Assembly: GCA_030524175.1 (NCBI GenBank)
Contig: JAUNHC010000033.1
Coordinates: forward strand, 1-63,029
Source: Eubacteriales bacterium
GTDB lineage: Bacteria > Bacillota > Clostridia > Lachnospirales > Lachnospiraceae
Direction: 5' to 3'
Length of the DNA stretch: 63,029 bases
Below, in pieces: positions 15,527 through 23,402 of the stretch (position 1 is the stretch's first letter; every line of letters begins with the position of its first letter). The translations under genes were made by a program, and so were the position numbers. The notes beneath the pieces are model-generated. The model saw only the letters and a program-made list of their open reading frames with translations, did no database searches and was not told the DNA's origin.

Positions 15527-17493
15527 AGCGATTCTGGGTGATATTTGCACTGATACTCTCCTTGTGCCTTGCCGTATTTTTTACTGCGTCCAGGCCTTAT
15601 GTATCAGAAGGGCCCCGGGCGGAAAACGGTGTCATAGATTTCAGCGGAACGGATTTCTCAGCTTCCGTATATGCACTTCAGGGACAGTGGGAGTTTTATT
15701 ACAGTAAGCTGTATACTCCGGAGGATTTGGAGAAAGGTATTTCTGATGACAGGGAGATGATCGAGCTTCCCGGCCCCTGGACGAAAAAAGGGTATCCGGG
15801 TCTTGGATATGCCACCTACCGCCTTACTGTGCGCACCGGTGACGAGAAGGCTCTTCTTCTGTATATTCCGGAAATCATGTCTTCCTCAGTGGTATGGGTG
15901 AACGGTGATGAAATATTCAGGGCCGGAAGTGTGGGAACATCTGCTGGTGAGACTACACCGGGGGTGCGCAATGATCTGTTGTCTGTGGTGCCTGAGGATG
16001 GGACTCTTGAACTGGTTATTCAGTCAGCTAATTATCATATGAATGGAAGCGGGCTGTTTTATTCTGTGATTATTGGCAGGGATACGGTACTGACGCATTG
16101 TTTTATGTGGCAGAGAATTGCGGTGGCAGCGGCATTGGGAGGTATTCTGCTCATGGGTGCTTATCATTTGTTCCTGTATTTTTTCCGCCGCAGAGAACGA
16201 ATGTATCTTACCTTCAGTCTTATCTGTCTGACAACGGTACTTCGTCTGGGAATGGAGAGCAATTCCCTTTACCAGTATTTCATGCCCCGGGGCATCGGGC
16301 CGGTGATGAACAGGGTATTTCTGGAGTTGTTTGTATTTCACAGCCTTTGTATCTGCATTTTTATGCTGCAGGCGTTTTCTATCCGGCTGGGCCGGGTTTT
16401 GCGGGTAATCTATTCAGCAGCGTTTATACTGCCTGTAATAGGGATTTGCTTATTGCCATATGCTTCGGCAGTAAACTGTATGTTTGTGGTAATGATTCCT
16501 TATGTCATATCTGTGGTGCTGGTACTGCGCTCCGGAAAAATAGGGAAGGACCCGTATAAGCTTTTATACTTGTGCGGACTTATTACCTTCCTGCTTTATG
16601 GTCCCCTTACGAAGACGGTTTTTGAGGGCGCGCTCTTTGTTCCAGCAGTCGTTCCTAACCTATTTCTGATCTTAACACAGTGTGTCATGCTTTCCCGTAA
16701 TTATGCGGAGGCTCACAATGAGGTGGAGAGGATAAACGCAAACCTTGAACTTCTGGTGGAACAGCGCACCGCGGAACTGAACCGGGCCAACCAGTATCTG
16801 GCCTCTTCCCAGGCAGCCCTACGGGAAATGATTGCAAATATTTCACATGATTTAAAAACTCCTTTGACTGTGCTGAATAATTATCTGGAGATTTTGGGAG
16901 ACGAAAGCATTGTGACTGATGACCGGGAACGGGCAGAATACCTGGGAATAGCCTATCACAAGAATCTGGATTTACAACGGCTTATCCATAATCTTTTTGA
17001 AATTACCCGGATGGAAGGGGGAACCCTTGTGTACCGTAAGGAGTGGCTCAATGCCGGGCAGCTCATGGAGGAGGCAGAATGTAAATATGGAGAGCAGGTC
17101 CGTAACAGCGGACTGGAGTTTTATGCAGAAGCAGATGACGGGGTGGAACTGGAGGCTGACAGTAATAGAATTTGGAGTGTACTGGATAATCTTGTGTATA
17201 ATGCCATACGTCACACGCCGGAGGGCGGCAGTATTGCAGTCAGTATACAGAGAGACGGGGAAAAGGCTGTATTAAGTGTGAAAGATACCGGCACAGGCAT
17301 TGCCGCAGAGCACTTGTCTCACATCTTTGAACGATTTTATAAGGTTTCAAAGGAGAGAGGACAAAAGGACGGCTCCAGCGGACTGGGGCTGTATATTGTA
17401 CGTACAGCAACAGAGGCTATGGGAGGCACTGTCACAGTTAAAAGCGAGCCGGGAAAAGGTTCAGAGTTTATTCTGACATTTTCTGCAAGATAA
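15523..17493 (+). CDS. Sensor histidine kinase with extracellular 7TM-DISM sensor
   Basis: A 656-residue membrane kinase. After an N-terminal membrane segment (about 5-22) comes an extracellular beta-sandwich (about 30-190, with L-Q-G-Q-W-E-F-Y-Y and L-P-G-P-W) of the galactose-binding-like kind that precedes 7TMR-DISM modules. Seven membrane spans follow (about 195-400), then a coiled coil (400-435), a HisKA domain with H442 in S-H-D-L-K-T-P-L-T, and an ATPase domain with D-N-L-V-Y-N-A-I-R, D-T-G-T-G-I and G-L-G-L-Y-I. 7TM-DISM domains are thought to bind carbohydrates or other small ligands; the ligand here is unknown. Confidence 0.9.
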   Translation: MKRFWVIFALILSLCLAVFFTASRPYVSEGPRAENGVIDFSGTDFSASVYALQGQWEFYYSKLYTPEDLEKGISDDREMIELPGPWTKKGYPGLGYATYRLTVRTGDEKALLLYIPEIMSSSVVWVNGDEIFRAGSVGTSAGETTPGVRNDLLSVVPEDGTLELVIQSANYHMNGSGLFYSVIIGRDTVLTHCFMWQRIAVAAALGGILLMGAYHLFLYFFRRRERMYLTFSLICLTTVLRLGMESNSLYQYFMPRGIGPVMNRVFLELFVFHSLCICIFMLQAFSIRLGRVLRVIYSAAFILPVIGICLLPYASAVNCMFVVMIPYVISVVLVLRSGKIGKDPYKLLYLCGLITFLLYGPLTKTVFEGALFVPAVVPNLFLILTQCVMLSRNYAEAHNEVERINANLELLVEQRTAELNRANQYLASSQAALREMIANISHDLKTPLTVLNNYLEILGDESIVTDDRERAEYLGIAYHKNLDLQRLIHNLFEITRMEGGTLVYRKEWLNAGQLMEEAECKYGEQVRNSGLEFYAEADDGVELEADSNRIWSVLDNLVYNAIRHTPEGGSIAVSIQRDGEKAVLSVKDTGTGIAAEHLSHIFERFYKVSKERGQKDGSSGLGLYIVRTATEAMGGTVTVKSEPGKGSEFILTFSAR

Positions 17494-17546
17494 GAATGAA
17501 AAATGTATGAACCGGACAGGTACTTAACTAATAAAAACAGGTATGG

Positions 17547-17580
17547 AAATGCGAACACGTGTAATCATGTGTTCGCATTT
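17547..17580 (+). terminator. Terminator after the 7TM-DISM kinase gene
   Basis: AAATGCGAACAC and GTGTTCGCATTT form a perfect 12-bp stem with a 10-base loop, 54 bases after the stop. The T-tract is short (ATTTCC), but the A-rich/T-rich ends fit a factor-independent terminator. Confidence 0.7.
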
Positions 17581-17590
17581 CCTGCTTTCA

Positions 17591-17622
17591 GGGAATATGA
17601 ACGATTTCGTTCAAAATTGTAA
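17591..17622 (+). promoter_or_regulatory. Predicted regulator site and weak promoter before the BspA-like gene
   Basis: GGGAATATGAAC-N6-GTTCA (17591-17613) repeats the sequence found before the neighbouring two-component operon (14796-14818), with the right arm diverging after GTTCA. A TTGTAA (17617-17622) follows directly and could be a -35 element; no good -10 is found at 17 bases, as expected if an activator is needed. Confidence 0.5.
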
Positions 17623-17668
17623 GTCAAAATGATTTGGTAAATAAAAAACATAAAAGGAGAAGTACAGA

Positions 17669-17989
17669 ATGAGAATTAAAAGAAAGGTTTTATCAGCAAT
17701 ATTGTGTCTATGCCTATGCCTGATGCCGCTTGAAGGTGTTTTGCCGGTGTATGCATACAATGAGGACGATGTATTTACAGACAGGGAGACACCGGAGACA
17801 GATTCGTATTTTGATCATGATGATGTACAGACTGCGGACGACTATGCAGAAGCAGAAATGTTTAGTTCAGAACAAGTTTTTGAAGACGGAACCGAAATAT
17901 TAACAGAAGAAAACGATTCTGGAGATTTGATGACAGCATCCGATGACTCGGGATATGTTTTTGAGGGGGGGGGTATTAACTGTCAGTAG
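17669..17989 (+). CDS. BspA-like protein, N-terminal piece before the G9 tract
   Basis: A 106-residue product with a signal peptide (about residues 1-29, ending V-Y-A-Y) and a Glu/Asp-rich spacer. It starts at ATG 17669 behind AGGAGAA. In the sequenced state it stops shortly after the G-run with an out-of-frame tail (G-G-G-I-N-C-Q). With eight or eleven Gs it would continue into the leucine-rich repeats. On its own it would be a short secreted peptide with no recognisable function. Confidence 0.7.
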   Translation: MRIKRKVLSAILCLCLCLMPLEGVLPVYAYNEDDVFTDRETPETDSYFDHDDVQTADDYAEAEMFSSEQVFEDGTEILTEENDSGDLMTASDDSGYVFEGGGINCQ

Positions 17990-19742
17990 TGACAGTGGAA
18001 CAACTGCCTGGAGATATGATAAGCAAATAGGTAAGGACGAGGTACGCAGAGTAATACTGGAAAATGGTGTAAAAAATATAGAGAATTCAGCATTTTATAA
18101 CTGTATTAATCTGGAAAGTGTTGACTTTTCCGGCTGTACTGATCTGGAAACCATAGATGATCAGGTATTCCGGGGATGCGGAAAATTAAAAAGTATCGAC
18201 TTATCTGCCTGCAAGAAATTAAACCGGATTGGGAAAATTGTGTTTTGGGAATGCAGTGAACTGGAAAGTGTAAACTTGTCAGGGTGCAGCCGTCTGCAGA
18301 TAATTGACAATAACGCATTTTATAAATGTACACAATTGAACTCAATCAATTTTTCCGGCTGCAGTGGATTGGAGACAATTAAAAATTTGGTGTTTTGGTA
18401 TTGCAGTAGCCTGACCAGTATTGATCTATCTGACTGTACCAATTTAGAAGCCATTGGTAATCAGACTTTCAGAGAATGCAGTGAACTGGCAAGCATCGAT
18501 TTATCCGACTGCAGTAAGCTGGATTCTATTGACGACCAGGCGTTCGCCCAATGTATTAAGTTAAAAGAACTTCGGTTAGGTGGCAATTCAGCCCCGTCAT
18601 CCTTGGGCGGGCACCTTTTTAGAGGGGTACCAGGAGGTTTTCATGTTCATGTACCCGAGAATGCTAGCGGATATAATGCGTCAGACTGGTCACCTGGCAC
18701 ACTTGTGTATGGTTCTGTTGATTTGAATTCTTCTAAGGTTGATATTGTTTTTTTGGACAGCCAGAACAATTCTGTTACAGATGCAGAGTATGGAGAGGTT
18801 ATCACTTTTCGGGCAAATGTGCGGGATGAATTACAGAATACGCCGGCTTCGGATGGAAGTGTGACTTTTAAGGCAGGGACTGCCTTGTCGGATACGAAAC
18901 AAATAGTACAAGGAAGTGCTGTCAGTAAACCTGTTACACTTACGGGAGACTCCTGGAAACCAGGGGATTATACCATTCGGGCAGAGTACAGCGGTGGAAC
19001 AGGGTTACTGCCTAATGATACAGCAAACAAGCTTCTTACCATAAAAAGAGCAGGGCGTACAATCTCCCTGTCGGATTCAGTGTCAGTGAATGAGACGGAT
19101 GTGACATTGAACAATGCAGTACTTTCTGAAGGGAAAAATGACGGGACGGTTCAATATGGCTATAGCTTGGACAAGGACAGCCAAGCAGTGAAAAACTGGC
19201 AGAACAGTCCTGTATTTACCGGCCTGGAATCAGGAAAAACCTATTACTTTTTTGCTTCCGTATCAGAAGGCACCTATTACGGAAAAGCAGTTTCTTCAGG
19301 AGTGGAAGTGACAATACCAATATATGAGGGGATATGGGTGAACAACGTAAATCTGCTCCGTGATCAGGACCATACAATAGCATGCGGCAATGGAACTGCG
19401 TCTTTTAATCCGGATACGAATATTCTGACGCTGGAAAATGCTACAATTGATAAATTTTATAATAACTTTATTGGAGGAGTCTATCCCTATCCGTACATAT
19501 GGCTGGATACCACAATGGATTGTACTGTTGAGCTGAAAGGAGTAAATCATATTGGCAAAACAGGTGATCCTTCACGGGAAGGGATTATGGCTAAGTGCAA
19601 CCTGACAATAACAGGAACGGGAAGTCTGGAAATAGAGGCGGCAGGAAAGACCTTCGAGAATCGTTTTTATGGTATCCATACTGTGAATTCCCATATTAAC
19701 ATACAGGATACTGTTATTACAATGAAAAATGAAATTATATGA
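17943..19742 (+). CDS. BspA-like protein, leucine-rich repeat and Ig-like piece
   Basis: An open frame of up to 599 residues. Residues about 30-215 hold at least six repeats of the pattern I-x-x-x-A-F-x-x-C-x-x-L-x-S-I-D-L-S-G-C, the BspA/LRR_5 type found in surface proteins of gut and oral bacteria, some of which bind host matrix. An Ig-like segment with V-T-F-K-A-G-T-A-L and a W-V-N-N-V-N-L-L carbohydrate-binding-like domain follow. The first ATG (17943) has no ribosome site and lies before the G-run, so this piece is probably not translated separately. Confidence 0.65.
   Translation: MTRDMFLRGGVLTVSSDSGTTAWRYDKQIGKDEVRRVILENGVKNIENSAFYNCINLESVDFSGCTDLETIDDQVFRGCGKLKSIDLSACKKLNRIGKIVFWECSELESVNLSGCSRLQIIDNNAFYKCTQLNSINFSGCSGLETIKNLVFWYCSSLTSIDLSDCTNLEAIGNQTFRECSELASIDLSDCSKLDSIDDQAFAQCIKLKELRLGGNSAPSSLGGHLFRGVPGGFHVHVPENASGYNASDWSPGTLVYGSVDLNSSKVDIVFLDSQNNSVTDAEYGEVITFRANVRDELQNTPASDGSVTFKAGTALSDTKQIVQGSAVSKPVTLTGDSWKPGDYTIRAEYSGGTGLLPNDTANKLLTIKRAGRTISLSDSVSVNETDVTLNNAVLSEGKNDGTVQYGYSLDKDSQAVKNWQNSPVFTGLESGKTYYFFASVSEGTYYGKAVSSGVEVTIPIYEGIWVNNVNLLRDQDHTIACGNGTASFNPDTNILTLENATIDKFYNNFIGGVYPYPYIWLDTTMDCTVELKGVNHIGKTGDPSREGIMAKCNLTITGTGSLEIEAAGKTFENRFYGIHTVNSHINIQDTVITMKNEII
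17965..17973 (+). repeat. Homopolymeric G9 tract inside the BspA-like gene
   Basis: Nine consecutive Gs about 100 codons into the gene. Nine Gs put the signal peptide out of frame with the rest; eight or eleven restore a continuous frame. Long G-runs inside surface protein genes are classic slipped-strand phase-variation switches. Confidence 0.85.
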
Positions 19743-22005
19743 GAGTGATTTAAAGTATGAACCGCAGGTTACAGAGGAGTGGTTTATGCCAATCAATGGA
19801 ATAAACTCTGTTTTGCTTGACGGAGCACACATAGAAGCTCTTTTGGGTCCGAATGATGAACATAACGTTATTTGCAGTACAGGGGAATTGAATATCAGGA
19901 ACGGTTGTGATATTAATGTCGAAAGTGGTTATGAACCATTACTTGGTAAAGCCGGTATTAATATTGAGGACAGCAGAATACATGCTGTTTCAACTTGTAG
20001 CAGTGCTATCTTTTCAGAAGAAGGGCCACTGACTATCAGTGGAGATGCAGAAGTAATAGCTAAGGGTTATTATCGTGGTTTACAGTCCAACGGCGATATA
20101 ACGATCAGCGGCGGTGAAATATACGCAGAAAGCAGCGATGAAACAAGTATCTGGTCAGTGGAGGCTCTGGAAATCAGTGGAACTCCAAAGATAACAACCA
20201 AGGGTTACTATCGTGGTTTACAATCAAATGGCAATATGACCATCAGCGGCGGTGAAATATATTCGGAAAGCAGCGATGAAACAAGTATCTGGTCAAGGGG
20301 GACGCTGACAATTAGCGGGACTCCAGAGATAACAACCAAGGGCTATTACAGTGGTCTGCAATCGAATGGCGATATGACGATCAGCGGTGGTAAAATTGAC
20401 GCGGTAAGTAGCGATGACATAGGTCTTTGGTCAAGGGCATTGTTGAGTATTACCGGAGGTGAGATTCATGCCAAGGCAGGAAACGGGAATGCGGCCATTG
20501 CTGCCAGAAATGACAGAACAGCATCGGAGGATGCAGGATTGCACATCTATGTGGATGGATTAATGGAGAAAAATGACGCAAAAACCGCTTTTTCTGACTG
20601 GTTTAATGTTAGCAACGGAGATACGAGAAACTGGTCTGCCTTCATCCCACGGGATGCCGAGAAGCTGGAGGTAAAGGACGGTGCAATGCAGAACGCTTCG
20701 GATGAAGTGTGGCTTGCGGCAGGCTGTACGGTGACCTTTGATGTAAATGGAGGCACAGGGACAAACACAACGGTTAAAGTGTTCCCGGGAGAAAAAGTTA
20801 CCCCTCCTGCGTCCCTCACCAGGCCCGGATACTATCTGGCTGGCTGGACCACAGACAACGGTTCCTATTTTAATCCCGCAATCCAGCCTGTGAGCCGGGA
20901 TATGACACTGTATGCAAAGTGGGCTGTAGTTTCCAATACTTCCTACTATACTATTACAGCAAGTGCAGGGGAACATGGCACCATTACACCTTCCGGCAGT
21001 ATATCGGTAAGAGAGTACACAGACCAGACCTTTACCTTCACACCGGAGGAAGGATATGAGACGGCAGAGGTGCTGGTGGACGGCAAGAAGGTTGAGACGG
21101 GAGATTTTTATAAGTTTGAGAGAGTGACTGCAGGACATACCATATCGGTTTCTTTCTTAAAGAAAGTACCCGAGGATTACCCCGACGGAACTGTGGCCAA
21201 GCCGGACGGGAGTTTTGTGACACCGGACGAGGTGGTCATCCTTCCGGACGGTACCGTCATCCTGAACGACAAGGATGAGACCGAATTGAAGCCGGACAGC
21301 GATGGCAATGTGGCTGTGATCAACAAGGACGGGACAGTGACTGTGCAGGACGGCTCTGTGAGAAACCCGGACGGTACCTATGTGCGCCCGGCAAAACCGG
21401 AGATCAAGACTATTCAGGTAAGGGGGAACAGAGTGGATATCTCCTTGAATGAAAGGACAGCCGGGGCGGCCGGATATGATTATGTTATCAGCCCGAACCC
21501 CAACTGCATCAAAGACAAGGATTACACCCGGGTAAACAAAAATGTGCTCCTCACAAACACGTCCATGTTTTACGTGCAGCAGGATACCTACTATGCTTAC
21601 TGCCATTCCTGGCTGCGAGGCAGTGACGGGAAGAAGGTGTTCAGCCAGTGGTCAAAGGCTTATGAGTTTACAGTTTCCGACTATACACCGGAAGCTCCTG
21701 CAGTCATCAGCACTGCCAATCCGAAAAAAGGCGTAGTTGTTGTGACCGTATCTGTACCGGAGGGGGCAAAGGGCTTTGACGTGATCCTTGGCAGAAGTGT
21801 CAAAAAGGTAAACGGTGAGAAACGTCCGGTGGATTACGGTACTGATGTACAGAAAAACAGGAACAGTACCCTTAAGACAGTGACCTTCCGCAATGTAAAA
21901 CCGGGGACAGTGTACGCTGCCCTTCATTCTTACACCAGGGCCCAGGAGACAAATAGCAAGGTGTTCAGTCCCTGGTCAACAAGCAAAAAGATTATTGTGA
22001 AATAG
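19729..22005 (+). CDS. BspA-like protein, beta-helix and C-terminal piece
   Basis: An open frame of up to 758 residues. It continues the same carbohydrate-binding-like domain that is cut off at 19742, then has three 46-residue repeats starting K-G-Y-Y, a Listeria-Bacteroides repeat near residues 340-395, a Y-T-I-T-A-S-A-G-E-H-G-T-I domain, P-D-G-rich spacers and two fibronectin-like domains ending S-K-K-I-I-V-K. The first ATG has no ribosome site, and the domain is split across the boundary. It is therefore the C-terminal part of the same gene, not a separate protein. Confidence 0.65.
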   Translation: MKLYESDLKYEPQVTEEWFMPINGINSVLLDGAHIEALLGPNDEHNVICSTGELNIRNGCDINVESGYEPLLGKAGINIEDSRIHAVSTCSSAIFSEEGPLTISGDAEVIAKGYYRGLQSNGDITISGGEIYAESSDETSIWSVEALEISGTPKITTKGYYRGLQSNGNMTISGGEIYSESSDETSIWSRGTLTISGTPEITTKGYYSGLQSNGDMTISGGKIDAVSSDDIGLWSRALLSITGGEIHAKAGNGNAAIAARNDRTASEDAGLHIYVDGLMEKNDAKTAFSDWFNVSNGDTRNWSAFIPRDAEKLEVKDGAMQNASDEVWLAAGCTVTFDVNGGTGTNTTVKVFPGEKVTPPASLTRPGYYLAGWTTDNGSYFNPAIQPVSRDMTLYAKWAVVSNTSYYTITASAGEHGTITPSGSISVREYTDQTFTFTPEEGYETAEVLVDGKKVETGDFYKFERVTAGHTISVSFLKKVPEDYPDGTVAKPDGSFVTPDEVVILPDGTVILNDKDETELKPDSDGNVAVINKDGTVTVQDGSVRNPDGTYVRPAKPEIKTIQVRGNRVDISLNERTAGAAGYDYVISPNPNCIKDKDYTRVNKNVLLTNTSMFYVQQDTYYAYCHSWLRGSDGKKVFSQWSKAYEFTVSDYTPEAPAVISTANPKKGVVVVTVSVPEGAKGFDVILGRSVKKVNGEKRPVDYGTDVQKNRNSTLKTVTFRNVKPGTVYAALHSYTRAQETNSKVFSPWSTSKKIIVK
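20062..20475 (+). repeat. 138-bp tandem repeats (three copies) in the BspA-like gene
   Basis: Units begin at 20062, 20200 and 20338, exactly 138 bp (46 codons) apart, each opening with K-G-Y-Y and containing L-Q-S-N-G and I-S-G-G. The first two copies are nearly identical at DNA level and the third has diverged more. Such repeats form rungs of a beta-helix and can change number by recombination. Confidence 0.85.
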
Positions 22006-22087
22006 GAGTGATCCACTTTCATAGGTGATGCCTGTGCTGGCAGATATGGTCAGCAAATATCACTGTCAGCTAGGTACGTTTTATAAG

Positions 22088-22122
22088 AAAAGACCGGGTG
22101 GTTTGCTGCCCGGTCTTTCCTT
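22088..22122 (+). terminator. Terminator after the BspA-like gene
   Basis: AAAGACCGGG (22088-22097) pairs perfectly with CCCGGTCTTT (22109-22118), followed by CCTTAT. It separates the surface protein gene from the sugar-sensing locus. Confidence 0.75.
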
Positions 22123-22274
22123 ATATGCATCTGAACCATAGGTCTGGAGAAATTACTTTACCAAAATTTAGAAATTCCATTGTGGCGGCCGCCCGCCTGA
22201 TTTATAATAACTATCAAAAGTATTGCTGTCTGTATTTTTTCGGAGGGCAGAAAAAAGGAACGGGGAAATCTTAC

Positions 22275-23273
22275 ATGGGGAAAAAGAAGAGATCAAATCA
22301 ACTGCTGCTTTTAGTCGGTGCCGGGATTTTGATCATATTATATATGGTGTACATTTCTTATTACCACAGCATTATGGAGCAGGCGGGAATCAAAGATGAT
22401 GAGCCTGCGGGAAGTTATAAATATCAATTTGACATGATCGTGGACAGGCCCAATTCGGCTTTTTGGCAGGCAGCATACGGCAGCGCCCTTAACACTGCAG
22501 AGGACAATGAAATATTGCTGGAAATCAAGGGCCCGGACTGGGAGACGGAATACGACAAAAACGATTTTATGAATATGAGTATTGCGGCTCAGGTAAATGG
22601 GATCATTGTGGAATACAACGGGGAGGCAGGACTGGAGGAAAAGATAAATGAAGCTGTGGAAAACGGAATCCCAGTGGTCACAGTTATGAGTGATGCCCCA
22701 AAGAGCCAGCGTCAGAGCTTTGTGGGAGTGAGTGATTATCAGATGGGGACAGAATACGGCAGGCAGGTGGCCAGTCTGGTAGACGGCAATACCAGGGAAA
22801 TACTTGTTCTCATTAAACGGAATCTGGATGATATGAATCAGAGTATGATCTATACCCAGATCAATAATGCTGCACTGAAGAAGGCCGGCCAAGGCCAACG
22901 GATTGAAGTTAAAGGCCGTAACCTTCTCTCAGGTGGGCTTTTTGATACAGAGGAGGCGATCCGTGATATTTTCCAACAGGAAGGAGGACCGCCGGATATT
23001 CTTGTATGTATGGATGAGGAGACAACGGAATCTGCATATCAGGCAATGATCGACTTTAATATGGCAGGAGATGTGAAGATCATCGGCTATTATACCTCAA
23101 AAAATATTATAGGGGCAGTAAAAAAGGAACTGATCCCCGTTACCTGCAATGTGGACACTTCACAGCTTGGAATTTATAGTGTACAGGCATTGTCGGAATA
23201 TCTGGAAGAGGGCCGTGCCAGCTCCTACTACAGAGTGGATGTGAATTTTGTCACCAAAGATAATGTGGAGTAA
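22275..23273 (+). CDS. Membrane-anchored periplasmic-binding-protein-like sugar sensor
   Basis: A 332-residue protein with one N-terminal membrane span (about residues 9-28) followed by a Peripla_BP_4 type sugar-binding fold (about 45-330, with N-S-A-F-W-Q-A-A near 60 and N-G-I-I-V-E-Y-N near 105). It resembles accessory sensors such as XylFII of Clostridium beijerinckii, which present a sugar to a LytS kinase. I chose ATG 22275, with GGGGA eight bases upstream; earlier in-frame starts run through the preceding terminator. The next genes encode exactly such a kinase and regulator. The ligand is unknown; a pentose or galactose is the best guess. Confidence 0.82.
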   Translation: MGKKKRSNQLLLLVGAGILIILYMVYISYYHSIMEQAGIKDDEPAGSYKYQFDMIVDRPNSAFWQAAYGSALNTAEDNEILLEIKGPDWETEYDKNDFMNMSIAAQVNGIIVEYNGEAGLEEKINEAVENGIPVVTVMSDAPKSQRQSFVGVSDYQMGTEYGRQVASLVDGNTREILVLIKRNLDDMNQSMIYTQINNAALKKAGQGQRIEVKGRNLLSGGLFDTEEAIRDIFQQEGGPPDILVCMDEETTESAYQAMIDFNMAGDVKIIGYYTSKNIIGAVKKELIPVTCNVDTSQLGIYSVQALSEYLEEGRASSYYRVDVNFVTKDNVE

Positions 23274-23402
23274 CATTTCAGATCTGTCTGAATTGTTACA
23301 ATGTGGATAAGATGTAACCGTCTAAACAGGTCTGCCCCGTTGCTGCGCAGACCGCGGGAAAGTTTGACGGCTGCTATAAGATAGTAAGGAGGGAGAAAGC
23401 GG

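Larger units (their letters stand above)
17669..22005 (+). pseudogene. BspA-like leucine-rich repeat surface protein, interrupted by two frameshifts
   Basis: Read through with one base removed at each of two points, this is a single frame of about 1444 residues. Order: signal peptide, acidic spacer, six BspA-type (LRR_5) repeats, an Ig-like region, a beta-helix region with repeated I-S-G-G-E-I units, a Listeria-Bacteroides repeat (V-T-F-D-V-N-G-G-T-G to L-Y-A-K-W), a second repeat domain, P-D-G spacer repeats and two fibronectin-like domains. No sortase motif or C-terminal anchor is visible. The first shift lies in a G9 tract (17965-17973) and the second near 19725-19742. It may be phase-variable, degraded, or affected by sequence errors. 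Confidence 0.8.

Noticed and set aside
20062-20475. Regular repeats as a CRISPR array
   Set aside because: The period is 138 bp, the repeats are translated in frame inside a surface protein gene, and there are no unique spacers between short repeats.
19729-22005. Independent gene for the C-terminal piece of the BspA-like protein
   Set aside because: No ribosome site or promoter, and a single domain is split exactly at the junction with the preceding frame.
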